Below, one piece after another: positions 37,210-46,627 of a DNA stretch of 64,000 nt. Positions within the stretch are counted from its first letter, which is position 1. Every line of letters starts with the position of its first letter. The position numbers and the translations under genes were made by a program. Source of the stretch: Nostoc commune NIES-4072 (GTDB taxonomy: Bacteria > Cyanobacteriota > Cyanobacteriia > Cyanobacteriales > Nostocaceae). The notes beneath the pieces were generated by a model. The model saw nothing but the letters and a program-made list of their open reading frames with translations. It was not told the DNA's origin and ran no database searches. Where the stretch lies: contig NZ_BDUD01000001.1 in assembly GCF_003113895.1 (NCBI RefSeq), forward strand, positions 248,001 to 312,000, read 5' to 3'.

Positions 37210-37764
37210 TTAGCAACTTTTCTTCGTAACTCTAATTAGAAAACGTAGAGCTTCATTTACTGCTTGAGCATTGGGAAATATTTCTGCAACATCTTCTTCT
37301 AAATGAACTGTCAAACCTTCATAAATTTTGCCATCATATTCAAATTTTCCCATACCGTTACTTTTAGAAAAATGATCCGACTGAGTTTTAGTTTCAGATA
37401 CAAGCTTTTGAGAAGATGAATCATTTAATTTTTTAGCGAGGGATTCCCAACTAGTCGCTTTCAGCTTAAAGTAATCTTTTGCTTCACGTAATGTTTTAAA
37501 CTGTTGCTTTAGAATATCAACCGTATGAATATCTTTTTGATACGTCTGGATTTGTTTATTAAGGTCTTCCTCAACCATATCAACTACTTCATTAATGAGT
37601 CGATCATGATTTTCGGAAATTTGAGCCGCAGCCCCCAAAATACGGGAGGTAGCTTTGATCTGCACCTCATTTTCTTGTTTAAGTCTATCGGCAATATTAC
37701 GAATTTGCTCCCCTAAGTTAGCTTTACTTTGGTTTCCTGTGTTTGATGCTGATTTTTTGCTCAT
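37210..37764 (-). CDS. hypothetical protein, helical N-terminus and RHH-like C-terminus
   Basis: The 184-residue protein has a long helical part at residues 15-105 (GEQIRNIADRLKQENEVQIKATSRILG..., MVEEDLNKQIQTYQKDIHTVDILKQQFK). A polar linker follows, then a small C-terminal domain with KFEYDGKIYEGLTVHLEEDVAEIFPNAQAVNEALRFLIR. That last part has the strand-helix-helix pattern with the VNEALR phrase seen in some ribbon-helix-helix antitoxins, but the match is by pattern only. It begins 12 bp after the stop of the 368-residue coiled-coil gene, so the two form an operon. Confidence 0.65.
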   Translation of the reverse strand: MSKKSASNTGNQSKANLGEQIRNIADRLKQENEVQIKATSRILGAAAQISENHDRLINEVVDMVEEDLNKQIQTYQKDIHTVDILKQQFKTLREAKDYFKLKATSWESLAKKLNDSSSQKLVSETKTQSDHFSKSNGMGKFEYDGKIYEGLTVHLEEDVAEIFPNAQAVNEALRFLIRVTKKSC

Positions 37765-37776
37765 AAAGATGCTTGT

Positions 37777-38883
37777 TTATTCCGAAAGTATCTCTTTAAT
37801 AGCAAGCCAGATGCGTTTAAATTTTTGTACCAGACCTACAGGATTACCTGTTGTTTCCTCTTCCACTGAATCTACTAGAGATTGAATACGATCCATGCGT
37901 TTTGCCACAACGTAGAGGTTATTTATAGCATCATCCTTACTTGCGAGGGATTCACGCAGCAGAACGACCATCTCCCCAATTTCCCGTTTTAGCCTTTCGT
38001 TCTCGGCTTTACGGCGAGTTTCCCATCCCTTAATACCAGCCTTGGAACGTCGCTCAAATTTTAGTTGTGTTTGTGCCTCATTATATAGAGTTAAATAGTT
38101 GTCTCGCTCAGACTTCATTTCTTCATATTGGGCAAGTAATTCAGTTGCTCTTGCTTTTTCTTCATTGTAACGATGTAGAGCTTGCTGATAATTTTTTTGC
38201 TCATCAAGATATATCTGGTAATTGTGTGCTACACGTTCTTTTAATTCGTTAACCTTAACTTGATAAGTTTGGATATCTTGCTGAACTTGGGTTAGTTGGG
38301 ATGCAGCTTCCTGATTTTCTTTCGCACGTTGTTGCCATTCATCACGTTGGGCAATTAATTCAACTGCTTTCGTTTTTGCTTCATTGTAACGATTTAGAGC
38401 CTGCTGATAATTTTCTTGTTCATCAAGATAAATTAAATAATTGTTTGCTATGCGTTCTTTTAATTCGTTAATCTCAACTTGATAAGTGTGGATATTTTGC
38501 TGAATTTGAGTTAGTTGTGATGCAGCTTCCTGATTTTCTTTCGCACGTTGTTGCCATTCATCACGTTGGGCAATTAATTCAATTGCTCTAGTTTTTTCTC
38601 CGTTGTAGAGGCATAAAACCTGCTGATAATTTTTTTGTTCATTCAGATATATCTGTTTTAACTCGTTAACTTCAACTTGGTAAGTTTGGATATCTTGCTG
38701 AACTTGAGTAAGTTGAGACGCAGCTTCTTGATTTTCTTTCGCAAGTCGTTCCCATCGAATCGCATCAGCACGAGCATTCCTCAAAAAATGGTTAAGCTCA
38801 TGATAAGAAAGTGGTTCTGTTACACCTGGGTTAGGATTGTTGGCAGAGCGATTTTTGCGACGATCCTTGTCTGCGTCTCGCAT
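37777..38883 (-). CDS. repetitive coiled-coil protein
   Basis: This 368-residue protein contains three consecutive units of about 65-73 residues (about 35-110, 110-183, 183-256). Each begins AKENQEAASQLTQ and continues through QTYQV.VNELK, NYQQAL and YNE.K to IAQRDEWQQR. All are strongly coiled-coil. The first unit lacks the ERIANNY segment. The C-terminal part has KAGIKGWETRRKAENERLKREIGEM and then VVAKRMDRIQSLVDSVEEE. There is no signal peptide or membrane span. It is probably a cytoplasmic scaffold. It heads a two-gene operon with the 184-residue protein. I do not recognise a family. Confidence 0.7.
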   Translation of the reverse strand: MRDADKDRRKNRSANNPNPGVTEPLSYHELNHFLRNARADAIRWERLAKENQEAASQLTQVQQDIQTYQVEVNELKQIYLNEQKNYQQVLCLYNGEKTRAIELIAQRDEWQQRAKENQEAASQLTQIQQNIHTYQVEINELKERIANNYLIYLDEQENYQQALNRYNEAKTKAVELIAQRDEWQQRAKENQEAASQLTQVQQDIQTYQVKVNELKERVAHNYQIYLDEQKNYQQALHRYNEEKARATELLAQYEEMKSERDNYLTLYNEAQTQLKFERRSKAGIKGWETRRKAENERLKREIGEMVVLLRESLASKDDAINNLYVVAKRMDRIQSLVDSVEEETTGNPVGLVQKFKRIWLAIKEILSE

Positions 38884-39052
38884 AGTTATAATAAATGTTA
38901 TAAATATTACTTTAATCCCTATGTTAATACAATTTTTTTTAATTGAAAATCTACTCTGTAAAAGTTTTATTTTGTCAATACCAATTTTCTAAGTTGATTT
39001 ATGCCACCAAACTGATCTTTTATCATCCCGTGCGATCGCGTAATCCTAGTGT

Positions 39053-39089
39053 AAAAGTGATCGCTTCAACATTAAAAGCGATCACTTTT
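39053..39089. terminator. bidirectional terminator downstream of the second ndhD
   Basis: A perfect 14-bp stem AAAAGTGATCGCTT/AAGCGATCACTTTT (39053-39066 with 39076-39089) ends in T-runs on both strands. It lies 14 bp past the ndhD stop. Confidence 0.8.
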
Positions 39090-39102
39090 TTCCCCTAACT
39101 GT

Positions 39103-40788
39103 CTAAAAAGTTCCCAAAACGGGCGCTACCTCAACCTCAGAAATTTGTGGAACCAAGAATCCCTTAGCATAAATCTGGGGATTTGTTTGCGAGACTATGG
39201 CATAAGACTGGCGAAGATTAGCATTGACTGCAACAGTCTTCACGTCGTACATCTGCATCGCCATTTTGGGATAGAAACCAATACCAATAATCATCAACAG
39301 AAAACAGGCAGCGATAAACACCTCACGCGGTCTAGCATCGTCGTAGACTGCTTCTTCTGGTACTAAGCAGTCTGTACCAAAACAAACTGTTCCCTCATCT
39401 TCTTGATTTTCCAAACCTGCATTATTAATGTCACATAGGAGTGCTGCATCTTTTCCATAAAATACCTCTCGCAGCATGGAAAGTAGATAGATAGGTGTGA
39501 GGATGACTCCAACTGCGGCGAGAAAAACTGTGACGGTGCAGAAAGTTGAACTGTAAACGTCACTGCTTGTCATACCAACAAATACTGAGAGTTCGCCAGC
39601 AAAGCCACTCATACCGGGAAGTGCTAGAGATGCCATTGCTCCGATTGTAAACAGGGCAAAGACTTTGGGCATGGCTTGACCAATACCACCCATATCTTTC
39701 ATTACCATTGTGTGGGTGCGATCGTAAGTAACGCCGGCTAAGAAGAACAGCACTGATGCAATCAAACCATGCGAAATCATCTGCAACATCGCACCGTTGA
39801 TTCCCAAATCAGTGAATGATGCAATCCCAAGCAGCACAAACCCCATGTGGGATATCGACGAATAAGCCAAACGCCGCTTCATATTCGTCTGAGCAAAGGA
39901 GTTCAATGCACCATAAATAATATTGACAACGCCGAGAATCGCTAGAACCGGCGCAAAGTAAATGTGTGCATCGGGGAGCAGTTCAAGATTCAGGCGAATC
40001 AGTCCGTATCCACCCATCTTCAGCAATACACCAGCTAGAACCATTGACACAGGAGATGATGCTTCGCCGTGAGCATCAGGCAACCAGGTATGCATCGGGA
40101 AAACAGCAAGCTTGACACCAAATGCAACCAATAACCCTGTATAAAGTAGCAGCTGTAGTCCAAGAGGATATTCCTTCTTAGCCAGGGCAGTTATATCAAA
40201 TGTCATATCACCGCCGCCGTATAGCCCCATTGCCAAGGCTGCCACTAAAATAAATATAGAAGCTGCTGCGGTATACAACAAAAATTTTGTAGCCGCATAG
40301 CGTCGCCTTTGCCCACCCCAGATGCAGACTAGTAGGTAGACAGGTATCAACTCTACTTCCCACATAATGAAAAATAGCAGCAAGTCTTTGGCAACGAACA
40401 CCCCTACCTGTGCGGAATACAGCACCAGCATTAAAAAATAGAAGAGGCGGGGACGGTGATCAACTTGCCAGGCCGAAAAAATCGAGAGTGTGGTGACAAA
40501 TCCTGCCAGAAGCACAAGTGGCGCTGAAAGTCCATCGACTGATACTGCCCAGTTAAGACCCAACTGAGGCATCCACGCATAACTTTCCACCATTTGAAAA
40601 CTAGCATTGCTGGCATCGTAATGCTTCCAAAAGGCATAGCACATCAAAGCAAAGTCTGCGATACCTATACCCAATGCATACCACCGCACGCGCTTACCAT
40701 CTTTATCAGGCAGCACAGGGATAAGCAGGGAAGCAACGAGTGGCAGCAAGACAATCGCGGTAAGCCAAGGAAATTGATCCGCTATCAT
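39103..40788 (-). CDS. ndhD: NdhD paralogue 2 with a cysteine-containing insertion
   Basis: The 561-residue proton-pumping NDH-1 subunit is closely related to the one at 33256, with the same motifs ([66 protein letters not shown]). It differs by an extra loop of about 25 residues near 440-485, between [12 protein letters not shown] and the DDARPREVF membrane segment. The loop is acidic and carries three cysteines (LLCD, VCFGTDC). The C-terminus is also longer ([12 protein letters not shown]). This suggests a specialised isoform of the D1/D2 class. The ATG start is at 40788. Confidence 0.93.
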   Translation of the reverse strand: MIADQFPWLTAIVLLPLVASLLIPVLPDKDGKRVRWYALGIGIADFALMCYAFWKHYDASNASFQMVESYAWMPQLGLNWAVSVDGLSAPLVLLAGFVTTLSIFSAWQVDHRPRLFYFLMLVLYSAQVGVFVAKDLLLFFIMWEVELIPVYLLVCIWGGQRRRYAATKFLLYTAAASIFILVAALAMGLYGGGDMTFDITALAKKEYPLGLQLLLYTGLLVAFGVKLAVFPMHTWLPDAHGEASSPVSMVLAGVLLKMGGYGLIRLNLELLPDAHIYFAPVLAILGVVNIIYGALNSFAQTNMKRRLAYSSISHMGFVLLGIASFTDLGINGAMLQMISHGLIASVLFFLAGVTYDRTHTMVMKDMGGIGQAMPKVFALFTIGAMASLALPGMSGFAGELSVFVGMTSSDVYSSTFCTVTVFLAAVGVILTPIYLLSMLREVFYGKDAALLCDINNAGLENQEDEGTVCFGTDCLVPEEAVYDDARPREVFIAACFLLMIIGIGFYPKMAMQMYDVKTVAVNANLRQSYAIVSQTNPQIYAKGFLVPQISEVEVAPVLGTF

Positions 40789-40968
40789 GCTGTATGAGAA
40801 AAAATACTTATTTGTGAATGATGTTATTCTACTAAACTTTGTAACAATTTCTTCATAAGTATTTGTCCCAGTTAACCATAAATATTTGTCCCAGTTAACC
40901 GCTTTGACTCAAAGACAATTGACTTGAAAATGGCGACTGGGGACTGGGGAAGAAAGATTTTTATTTGC

Positions 40969-41688
40969 TCACGGTACTAATCCAGCCCGCAAGGCACGGA
41001 CGGCAGCCTGTGTCCGGTCAGCAACACAAAGTTTATTGAGAATACCTCGAACATGAGTTTTTACAGTACCGACTGTTAAATAGAGCCTTTTCGCAATTTC
41101 TGCATTGTCACACCCAGCGACAATCAACTCTAAAACATCCATCTCCCTATGAGTTAAAGGATAGGTGACTATGCTTTTTTCAACATCTGGGTCAATACCT
41201 TCAATCAAGACTCTTTTTCCAGATGCGCCTCTGCTACTATCGGGGAAATCTTGACGTATTTGTTGTAGTACAAGGTCTGCGATCGCTGGATCGATCCATG
41301 AGCTACCTGCATGGGTCGTTCGCACAGCCTCAACTAGTCTTTCAGTTTCGATATCCTTCATGCAATAAGAATCTGCACCTGCTGCAAATGCTGCTAAAAC
41401 TGCCTGTTCGCTGTTTTGCATGGTTAAAATTAGCAGTTTTGTAGTATAATCTTCATTCTCTGCTTGATATTGCCTAAATGTGCGTGTCAGCTCAATACCA
41501 TCCATGTCAGGCAAACCGATGTCAATAGTAGCAACATCCGGCTTAAGACTTTTCAGAAGCTTAATGCCTTCGGCTGCATTGGCTGCTTCACCAACAATAT
41601 TAAACTCTGGCTGGGTTTGTAAGGCAGCCCGTAAGCCGATTCTCGTAAGGTTGTGATCTTCAATTACAAGGATCTTGATTTCATTCAT
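40969..41688 (-). CDS. NarL/LuxR-type response regulator
   Basis: The 239-residue protein has a receiver domain (1-125) with the acidic pair at ED10-11, phospho-acceptor Asp56 in VATIDIGLPDMDG and a conserved Lys in YCMKDIETE. A LuxR-type helix-turn-helix follows at about 172-235 (LTHREMDVLELIVAGCDNAEIAKRLYLTVGTVKTHVRGIL). It would be a transcription regulator phosphorylated by an unknown kinase. It is divergent from the receiver-kinase gene at 42269, with about 580 bp between, so partnership is possible but not shown. The ATG start is at 41688. Confidence 0.93.
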   Translation of the reverse strand: MNEIKILVIEDHNLTRIGLRAALQTQPEFNIVGEAANAAEGIKLLKSLKPDVATIDIGLPDMDGIELTRTFRQYQAENEDYTTKLLILTMQNSEQAVLAAFAAGADSYCMKDIETERLVEAVRTTHAGSSWIDPAIADLVLQQIRQDFPDSSRGASGKRVLIEGIDPDVEKSIVTYPLTHREMDVLELIVAGCDNAEIAKRLYLTVGTVKTHVRGILNKLCVADRTQAAVRALRAGLVP

Positions 41689-42268
41689 AGTTGCTTGACT
41701 TTACTGTTATCTATCTAAAGTACAGATTAAAATAATCTCGTTCTTCTATCCGGTATCTTATACAAAAAGCAATGTAGTTGGTATTGTTTACTAAACTTCA
41801 TCTACCATTAGACATAAATAACCTTATCTCGTAAGTTTTTCTAAAGCAAGAGTTTCGATATGGCAATAAGAAGTCAATCAAAAAATATTTTTATACATTA
41901 ACTTGAGAATAGATGTTTCATGGTAAACAATTTTCCATTAAAAATCCGGTAGCAAGTAATCGTCGGTGACTATTAAATAGTTGCCCTTGCAGTGGCTAGG
42001 ATGATTCACATAAAAGGGGCTAAAATACCTCACCCTCAGACCCAAACACAGATATTGCTTGGATAACCAGACGGTTAAAATACTTGTTAAAATAAATATC
42101 TTAATACATACATAAAATAAATCACTAGTGTAATTACTTAAAAAGCCAAGATTTTAATTCAGGAAACTTGAAAGGAAAATGTGAATCCTTAATAATCTCA
42201 GCGCTGGTGAAGTAAGCTATTACTAGATTTGCGAGGGATAGCCAAGCACTTCTTTTTTTTATTTAGCC
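41689..42268. other. divergent regulatory region between two signalling genes
   Basis: About 580 bp of AT-rich DNA hold the outward promoters of the response regulator and the receiver-kinase. I see no repeat family member, clear operator or RNA gene here. Confidence 0.45.
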
Positions 42269-43363
42269 ATGTCTTTAACTAAAACTGTCAAAAAAGATAA
42301 AATTCTAGCTGTCGATGATGTTTTTGACAATTTATTGGTCTTAGAAGCTGTCCTAGAAGATGAGGGCTATGAAATTAGCTTAGTCGAAGATAGCAAAATT
42401 GCTCTGGCTATGGTTGAGGAGTCGCCGCCAGACTTAATTCTCTTAGATGTGATGATGCCGGAGATAGATGGCTATGAATTTACTCGACGCATCCGGCAAA
42501 ATCCGGCGTTGCCATTTATCCCCATTTTGCTGCTCACGGCTCACTATGCGTCTAGCGTTGTGGAAGGACTTGATGCTGGTGCAGATGACTTTATTCGTAA
42601 ACCATTCGATCCTAATGAATTACATGCACGAGTGCGATCGCTCCTCCGCCTCAAGCATAGTATCGACGAACGAGATCAGATGGCTAACCTGCGGGCAGAT
42701 TTTGTCTCTCGTTTTACTCACGATTTACGCATCCCACTAGTAGCCTCTAACCGCGTATTAAAATTATTGTTGGAAGGCAGGTTTTGCGATGTTTCGCCAC
42801 AATTGCAAGAAATAATTGATACCATGATTGGCAGTAATCAAGACCTGCTGGAAATGGTAAATACCTTGCTAGAAGTTTATCGTCATGAAGCGGGTTGTAA
42901 AACCTTAAAAATTTCTCCCTGCAATATTCAGGAATTAGTTGGTGAAGTTTCGCAAGAATTAACTCCTCTAGCTGAAGAAAAAGGATTAACTGTAAATATT
43001 GATCTAGGTGAAACGGTAAGTACCGTTATGGGCGATCGCGTTGAACTGCGGCGAGTTTTAACAAATATTATTGGCAATGCCATTAAATTTACAGACAAAG
43101 GTTCTGTAGATATTCGCTGCTATCCTACTCCATTAGCTGTGACTATTGATATCCAAGATACGGGCCCGGGAATTTCTAAACAAGACCAAGCAATATTATT
43201 CGAGCGATTTCGCCAAGGGAAACACCAACGTTCTGGTAGTGGTTTAGGACTATATCTATCTCGCTGCATTATTGAAGCACATCAAGGCACAATCGATGTA
43301 ACATCTGAACCAGGGCAGGGTAGTACATTCACTATCCGTCTCCCTGTAGCAGTCGAAAACTAA
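42269..43363 (+). CDS. receiver-histidine kinase hybrid (REC-HisKA-HATPase)
   Basis: The 364-residue soluble protein has an N-terminal receiver domain (about 10-125) with Asp60 in LILLDVMMPEIDGYE and Lys in FIRKPFDP. The dimerisation/phospho-acceptor helix follows with His151 in SRFTHDLRIPL. An ATPase domain is next, with N-box NIIGNAIKFTDKG, G1 IQDTGPGIS and G2 SGSGLGLYLS. Lacking its own sensor, it probably takes phosphate or signal from another kinase and passes it on. The start is the ATG at 42269. The preceding base composition is poor in ribosome-binding signals. Confidence 0.93.
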   Translation: MSLTKTVKKDKILAVDDVFDNLLVLEAVLEDEGYEISLVEDSKIALAMVEESPPDLILLDVMMPEIDGYEFTRRIRQNPALPFIPILLLTAHYASSVVEGLDAGADDFIRKPFDPNELHARVRSLLRLKHSIDERDQMANLRADFVSRFTHDLRIPLVASNRVLKLLLEGRFCDVSPQLQEIIDTMIGSNQDLLEMVNTLLEVYRHEAGCKTLKISPCNIQELVGEVSQELTPLAEEKGLTVNIDLGETVSTVMGDRVELRRVLTNIIGNAIKFTDKGSVDIRCYPTPLAVTIDIQDTGPGISKQDQAILFERFRQGKHQRSGSGLGLYLSRCIIEAHQGTIDVTSEPGQGSTFTIRLPVAVEN

Positions 43364-43442
43364 AAAGTAGGCATACAAAATTATTTTTTTGTAGGATTTG
43401 TGGCAGCATTTGGCAAGACAGCAAGCGGGTTGGCGAAAGTAA

Positions 43443-43470
43443 GAACTTTATCAATGGCACAATGGAACCG
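43443..43470 (+). pseudogene. short remnant of an SMI1/KNR4-like gene
   Basis: These 28 bases match 44833-44860, the part of the gene at 44682 that encodes ELYQWRNGT, with one clear internal mismatch. No longer reading frame survives. It is a duplicated fragment left beside two MITEs. Confidence 0.6.
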
Positions 43471-43486
43471 CCGATCTTGACTATAA

Positions 43487-43579
43487 TAGGACTTACGCAA
43501 AAATTGCTAAAAAGCTTAATTTCTCGAACCGCCAAGACGCCAAGAGCGCCGAGAATTCGTAGAGTGTGCGTAAGTCCTA
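43487..43579. mobile_element. 89-bp MITE with TA target duplication, copy 2
   Basis: Identical in all 89 bases to the copy at 32369-32461, with the same GGACTTACGCA/TGCGTAAGTCC ends and flanking TA. Identity indicates recent movement or gene conversion. Confidence 0.93.
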
Positions 43580-43676
43580 TATAACAATGGCTATCTACCA
43601 CTCTATTTTTTATTTTCTGAGAATTAAGAGCCGATGTAATTTGTTCTTTTTGTTTCTTGGAAGATTCAGTTTATAT

Positions 43677-43789
43677 CAATACTGCTCGGTTTTTGGATTT
43701 TTAATTCGGAATTTGGTTTGGGGAAAAGGTTACTGGGTTTAGGTTAAAGGTTTTTTCTTTCCCTTTTCCCCAAAACCCGACAAGTATTG
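43677..43789. mobile_element. CAATACT foldback MITE, copy 2, with 10-bp target duplication
   Basis: The 113-bp unit has imperfect inverted ends (CAATACTGCTCGG / rc of CCCGACAAGTATTG). The interior passes from GGGGAAAAGG to CCTTTTCCCC and so folds back. It is flanked by a perfect direct repeat CAGTTTATAT at 43667-43676 and 43790-43799, the expected scar of transposition. Confidence 0.85.
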
Positions 43790-43999
43790 CAGTTTATATT
43801 TCCTTAGTGTAACAAATAGGTTTTTTGCAATCAAAAATAGTGTTCACAGGCAAAATCCGTGAACACTAAGATAGAAAACTCAGATATAGGAGGAAGCAGG
43901 CAAAAATAAATATTTTTACCGATCAGTTTCTGGAACAATATCGGGACAGTATTGGCAAAAGCCTAAAGCCCAAGGTAAAACATAGATTTGAAAAAAGAA

Positions 44000-44042
44000 G
44001 AAGGTTCAGTAAATAATTATTTTACTTACACCTTCTTCTTAA
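44000..44042 (-). terminator. terminator after the CsbD-like gene
   Basis: On the minus strand a 9-bp stem GAAGAAGGT/ACCTTCTTC encloses a second GTAAA/TTTAC stem and is followed by a run of Ts. It begins 13 bp past the stop codon at 44055. Confidence 0.8.
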
Positions 44043-44054
44043 ATAAAGTTCAGC

Positions 44055-44237
44055 CTATTCTAAATTCTTTTTAACTTCATCTTTGATATTCTCAGCAGTG
44101 TGGCGGACTTGAGCTTCAGCTTGTTTGGCTTTACCTTCAGCTTTATCTTTAGGATCGCCAGTTACTTCACCAACCGCCTCTTGGACTTTACCTTCAACAT
44201 TTTTAGCAAAAGCTTTTGCTCTATCTTCGATACTCAT
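44055..44237 (-). CDS. CsbD-family small stress protein
   Basis: The 60-residue, highly charged protein reads MSIEDRAKAFAKNVEGKVQEAVGEVTGDPKDKAEGKAKQ. It carries the KNVEGKVQEAVGEVTGDPKDKAEGKA pattern that defines CsbD-like proteins. Members are stress-induced in many bacteria, with no known biochemical activity. The ATG at 44237 has a GGAAG element upstream. It is a single gene with its own terminator. Confidence 0.9.
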   Translation of the reverse strand: MSIEDRAKAFAKNVEGKVQEAVGEVTGDPKDKAEGKAKQAEAQVRHTAENIKDEVKKNLE

Positions 44238-44681
44238 ATTTTTTCTTCCTAAGTGTGTTAATTGTTGATTAGTTTTTTATTGCTTGCTTGAAAAGCGCTG
44301 CAATGTTTATAGATTACTTTTAGACAAGTTTTAATTCTTCTATCTGACGATGTTTTTATGAAGAATATTTGTATCCGTTGTACATAAATATTTAAAGGTT
44401 AAATTCATCTTGAGAATTCAACTAATATCCAAAAGAGAGAAAGGCATTCTTATATTGTTCAGTCTTAAGACAAGATAATTTATAACTTTAGGTAGATAGT
44501 GATGCTGATAAACCGCAACTTGGCTTATCACAACTGGATATAGTAAAGTATGTCAACAGGGTGCAGAGGCTTTCAGTTTGGTGGTAGATAGTGCAATATT
44601 AGTGAGTCCGTGTATTCAATTCCGAGTAAATGAGATGCTTTAAAATACTTTCGTCTTTAATTACTAAATGAGGTTAGTTAA
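44238..44681. other. intergenic region without recognised genes
   Basis: AT-rich upstream DNA of the divergent csbD-like and SMI1-like genes. I see no repeats of the families found elsewhere, no RNA gene and no clear operator. Confidence 0.45.
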
Positions 44682-44885
44682 ATGTCTGAACTTACGAATG
44701 TTCAATATATTTTGAATTGGTTAAAATCTACCAATCATGATTTATTTGATTGTTACAATCCAGGTTTAACTCTCCAGCAGACTGACGAAATTACCAAGGA
44801 TTTACCATTCAGCTTATCCGAAGAAGTATACGAACTTTATCAATGGCGCAATGGAACCTTAAAAAGAGATATATCGAAAATATAA
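44682..44885 (+). pseudogene. truncated SMI1/KNR4-like protein
   Basis: The 67-residue frame resembles the start of an SMI1/KNR4-type protein, a fold frequent in bacterial toxin-immunity proteins: NVQYILNWLKSTNH, LPFSLSEEVYELYQWRNGT. It stops at DISKI, well short of the usual 130-200 residues. After the stop, another frame reads PIASLENLWYLNINKN (about 44918-44965), like the next segment of the fold. A frameshift or deletion therefore seems to have broken the gene. No toxin is adjacent. Confidence 0.65.
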
Positions 44886-44986
44886 CTCAGAATTAAAAAA
44901 ATATGAAAGTGGATAATAACCAATTGCTTCCTTAGAAAACCTGTGGTATTTAAATATTAATAAAAATAGCTTGAATATAAAGAATA

Positions 44987-46627
44987 ATGAAGTACTTATT
45001 GCTAATTTGGGTGCTTATACTCTGTTTAGTCGCTCCAAGTGCAGCGATCGCTAACAACAAGCCCCTTCATATCTACACTCAAGCAATACAGCCCTATACT
45101 TTAATATCTGGAGTTGGGACAATCCACCATCCAGTTTCCACTTCTAATCCCCAAGCGCAAGAGTTTTTCGATCAGGGATTAAATTTGATTTACGCTTTCA
45201 ATCATGATGAGGCGGTGCGTTCTTTTCAATACGCTGCCAAACTCGATCCACATTTAGCGATCGCATATTGGGGTATCGCTCTAGCTCTAGGCCCCAATAT
45301 TAACTTAGCAATCGACCCCAACCGAGAATTAGCTGCTTACCAAGCGGTACAGCAAGCTTTAGCACTTTCCACTCAAGCATCTGCCGAAGAACGAGACTAC
45401 ATTACCGCCTTAGCAAAACGTTACTCCCAAGATCCTGATGCAGATTTGTTTCAACTAGCGCTTTACTACGCAAAAGCAATGGGAACCCTAGTTAAACGCT
45501 ATCCAGATGATTTGGATGCGGCGACGCTTTACGCTGAAAGCTTGATGGATTTGCATCCTTGGCAGCACTGGACTAAAGATGGCAAGCCACAGCCAGATAC
45601 AGAAGAAATTGTGGCTATTTTAGAATCAGTCCTCAAACGTAACCCGAATCATACCGGAGCTAATCATTACTATATTCATGCAGTGGAAGCTTCACCTACT
45701 CCAGAACGGGCCCTTGTGAGTGCCAAAAAACTAGGAACCCTAGCACCAACAGCCGGACACTTGGTACACATGCCAAGTCATATTTATTTTCGTGTAGGAG
45801 ATTATGAAGGGGCAATGCAGGCAAACGAGCAAGCGATCGCTCAAGATGATATTTACATCAAAAAATATCAAGTCCAGGGCACTTACGCCATGATGTACTA
45901 CAACCACAATATACATTTTCTCATGGTGGCCAGTAGCATGGCAGGAAAATATAAAGATGCTCTCCAAGCCGCAGAGACGTTAGTCGCAAATGCTACTGCA
46001 ATTGACCCCTACGCACCAATGCTTGAGGGATTCCTGGGCAGCAAAATGCTGATTCAGACACGCTTTAGTGATTGGGATGCCATTTTAAAAACTCCCGCCC
46101 CCGATGCTAAATTGCCCACTACCACAGCACTTTGGCATTTTGCTCGTGGTATGGCAAGTGCAGCCACAGGCAAACTTGAAGATGCAGCAAGTGAAAGTCG
46201 GGCATTGGTTGCCGCCAAACAGGGAATTTCCACCGAAGCAACTATTGGCTTTAGTCCTGCCAGTCGCATTTTAGACATTGCCTCAAAAGTTCTAGACGCT
46301 AAAATTGCTAGAGAAAAGCATGATTATGAATCTGCCATTTTATTGCTAGAAAAAGCAGTGGCACTAGAAGATACCCTTGATTACGTGGAACCACCAGACT
46401 GGTACTTTCCCACACGGGAATCTTTAGGCAGTGTGCTTTTGGCTAAAGGTGACTATGCACAGGCTGAAAAAGTCTTTCGTGCTGATCTAGAAAAGTATCC
46501 CCATAATGGGCGTTCTCTATTTGGCTTGCAGGCAAGTTTACAGGCATTGGGGAAAGATAAGGCTGCTCAACTTGTCAAAGCCGAATTGGAAACAGCTTGG
46601 AAAGGTGATATAAGCAACTTGCTATAG
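44987..46627 (+). CDS. exported TPR-repeat protein
   Basis: The 546-residue protein has a signal peptide (MKYLLLIWVLILCLVAPSAAIA) and then TPR-like helical pairs throughout. Examples are FFDQGLNLIYAFNHDEAVRSFQYAAKLDPHLAIAYWG near 60-95, PNHTGANHYYIHAVE near 220, VGDYEGAMQANEQAI near 265, and a C-terminal KGDYAQAEKVFRADLEKYPHNGRSLFGLQ. HYYIHAVEAS and AGHLVHMPSHIYFRVGDY contain several His residues in a pattern I associate with a family of large TPR proteins. The molecular role is unknown; a periplasmic scaffold is likely. The ATG start is at 44987. Confidence 0.82.
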   Translation: MKYLLLIWVLILCLVAPSAAIANNKPLHIYTQAIQPYTLISGVGTIHHPVSTSNPQAQEFFDQGLNLIYAFNHDEAVRSFQYAAKLDPHLAIAYWGIALALGPNINLAIDPNRELAAYQAVQQALALSTQASAEERDYITALAKRYSQDPDADLFQLALYYAKAMGTLVKRYPDDLDAATLYAESLMDLHPWQHWTKDGKPQPDTEEIVAILESVLKRNPNHTGANHYYIHAVEASPTPERALVSAKKLGTLAPTAGHLVHMPSHIYFRVGDYEGAMQANEQAIAQDDIYIKKYQVQGTYAMMYYNHNIHFLMVASSMAGKYKDALQAAETLVANATAIDPYAPMLEGFLGSKMLIQTRFSDWDAILKTPAPDAKLPTTTALWHFARGMASAATGKLEDAASESRALVAAKQGISTEATIGFSPASRILDIASKVLDAKIAREKHDYESAILLLEKAVALEDTLDYVEPPDWYFPTRESLGSVLLAKGDYAQAEKVFRADLEKYPHNGRSLFGLQASLQALGKDKAAQLVKAELETAWKGDISNLL

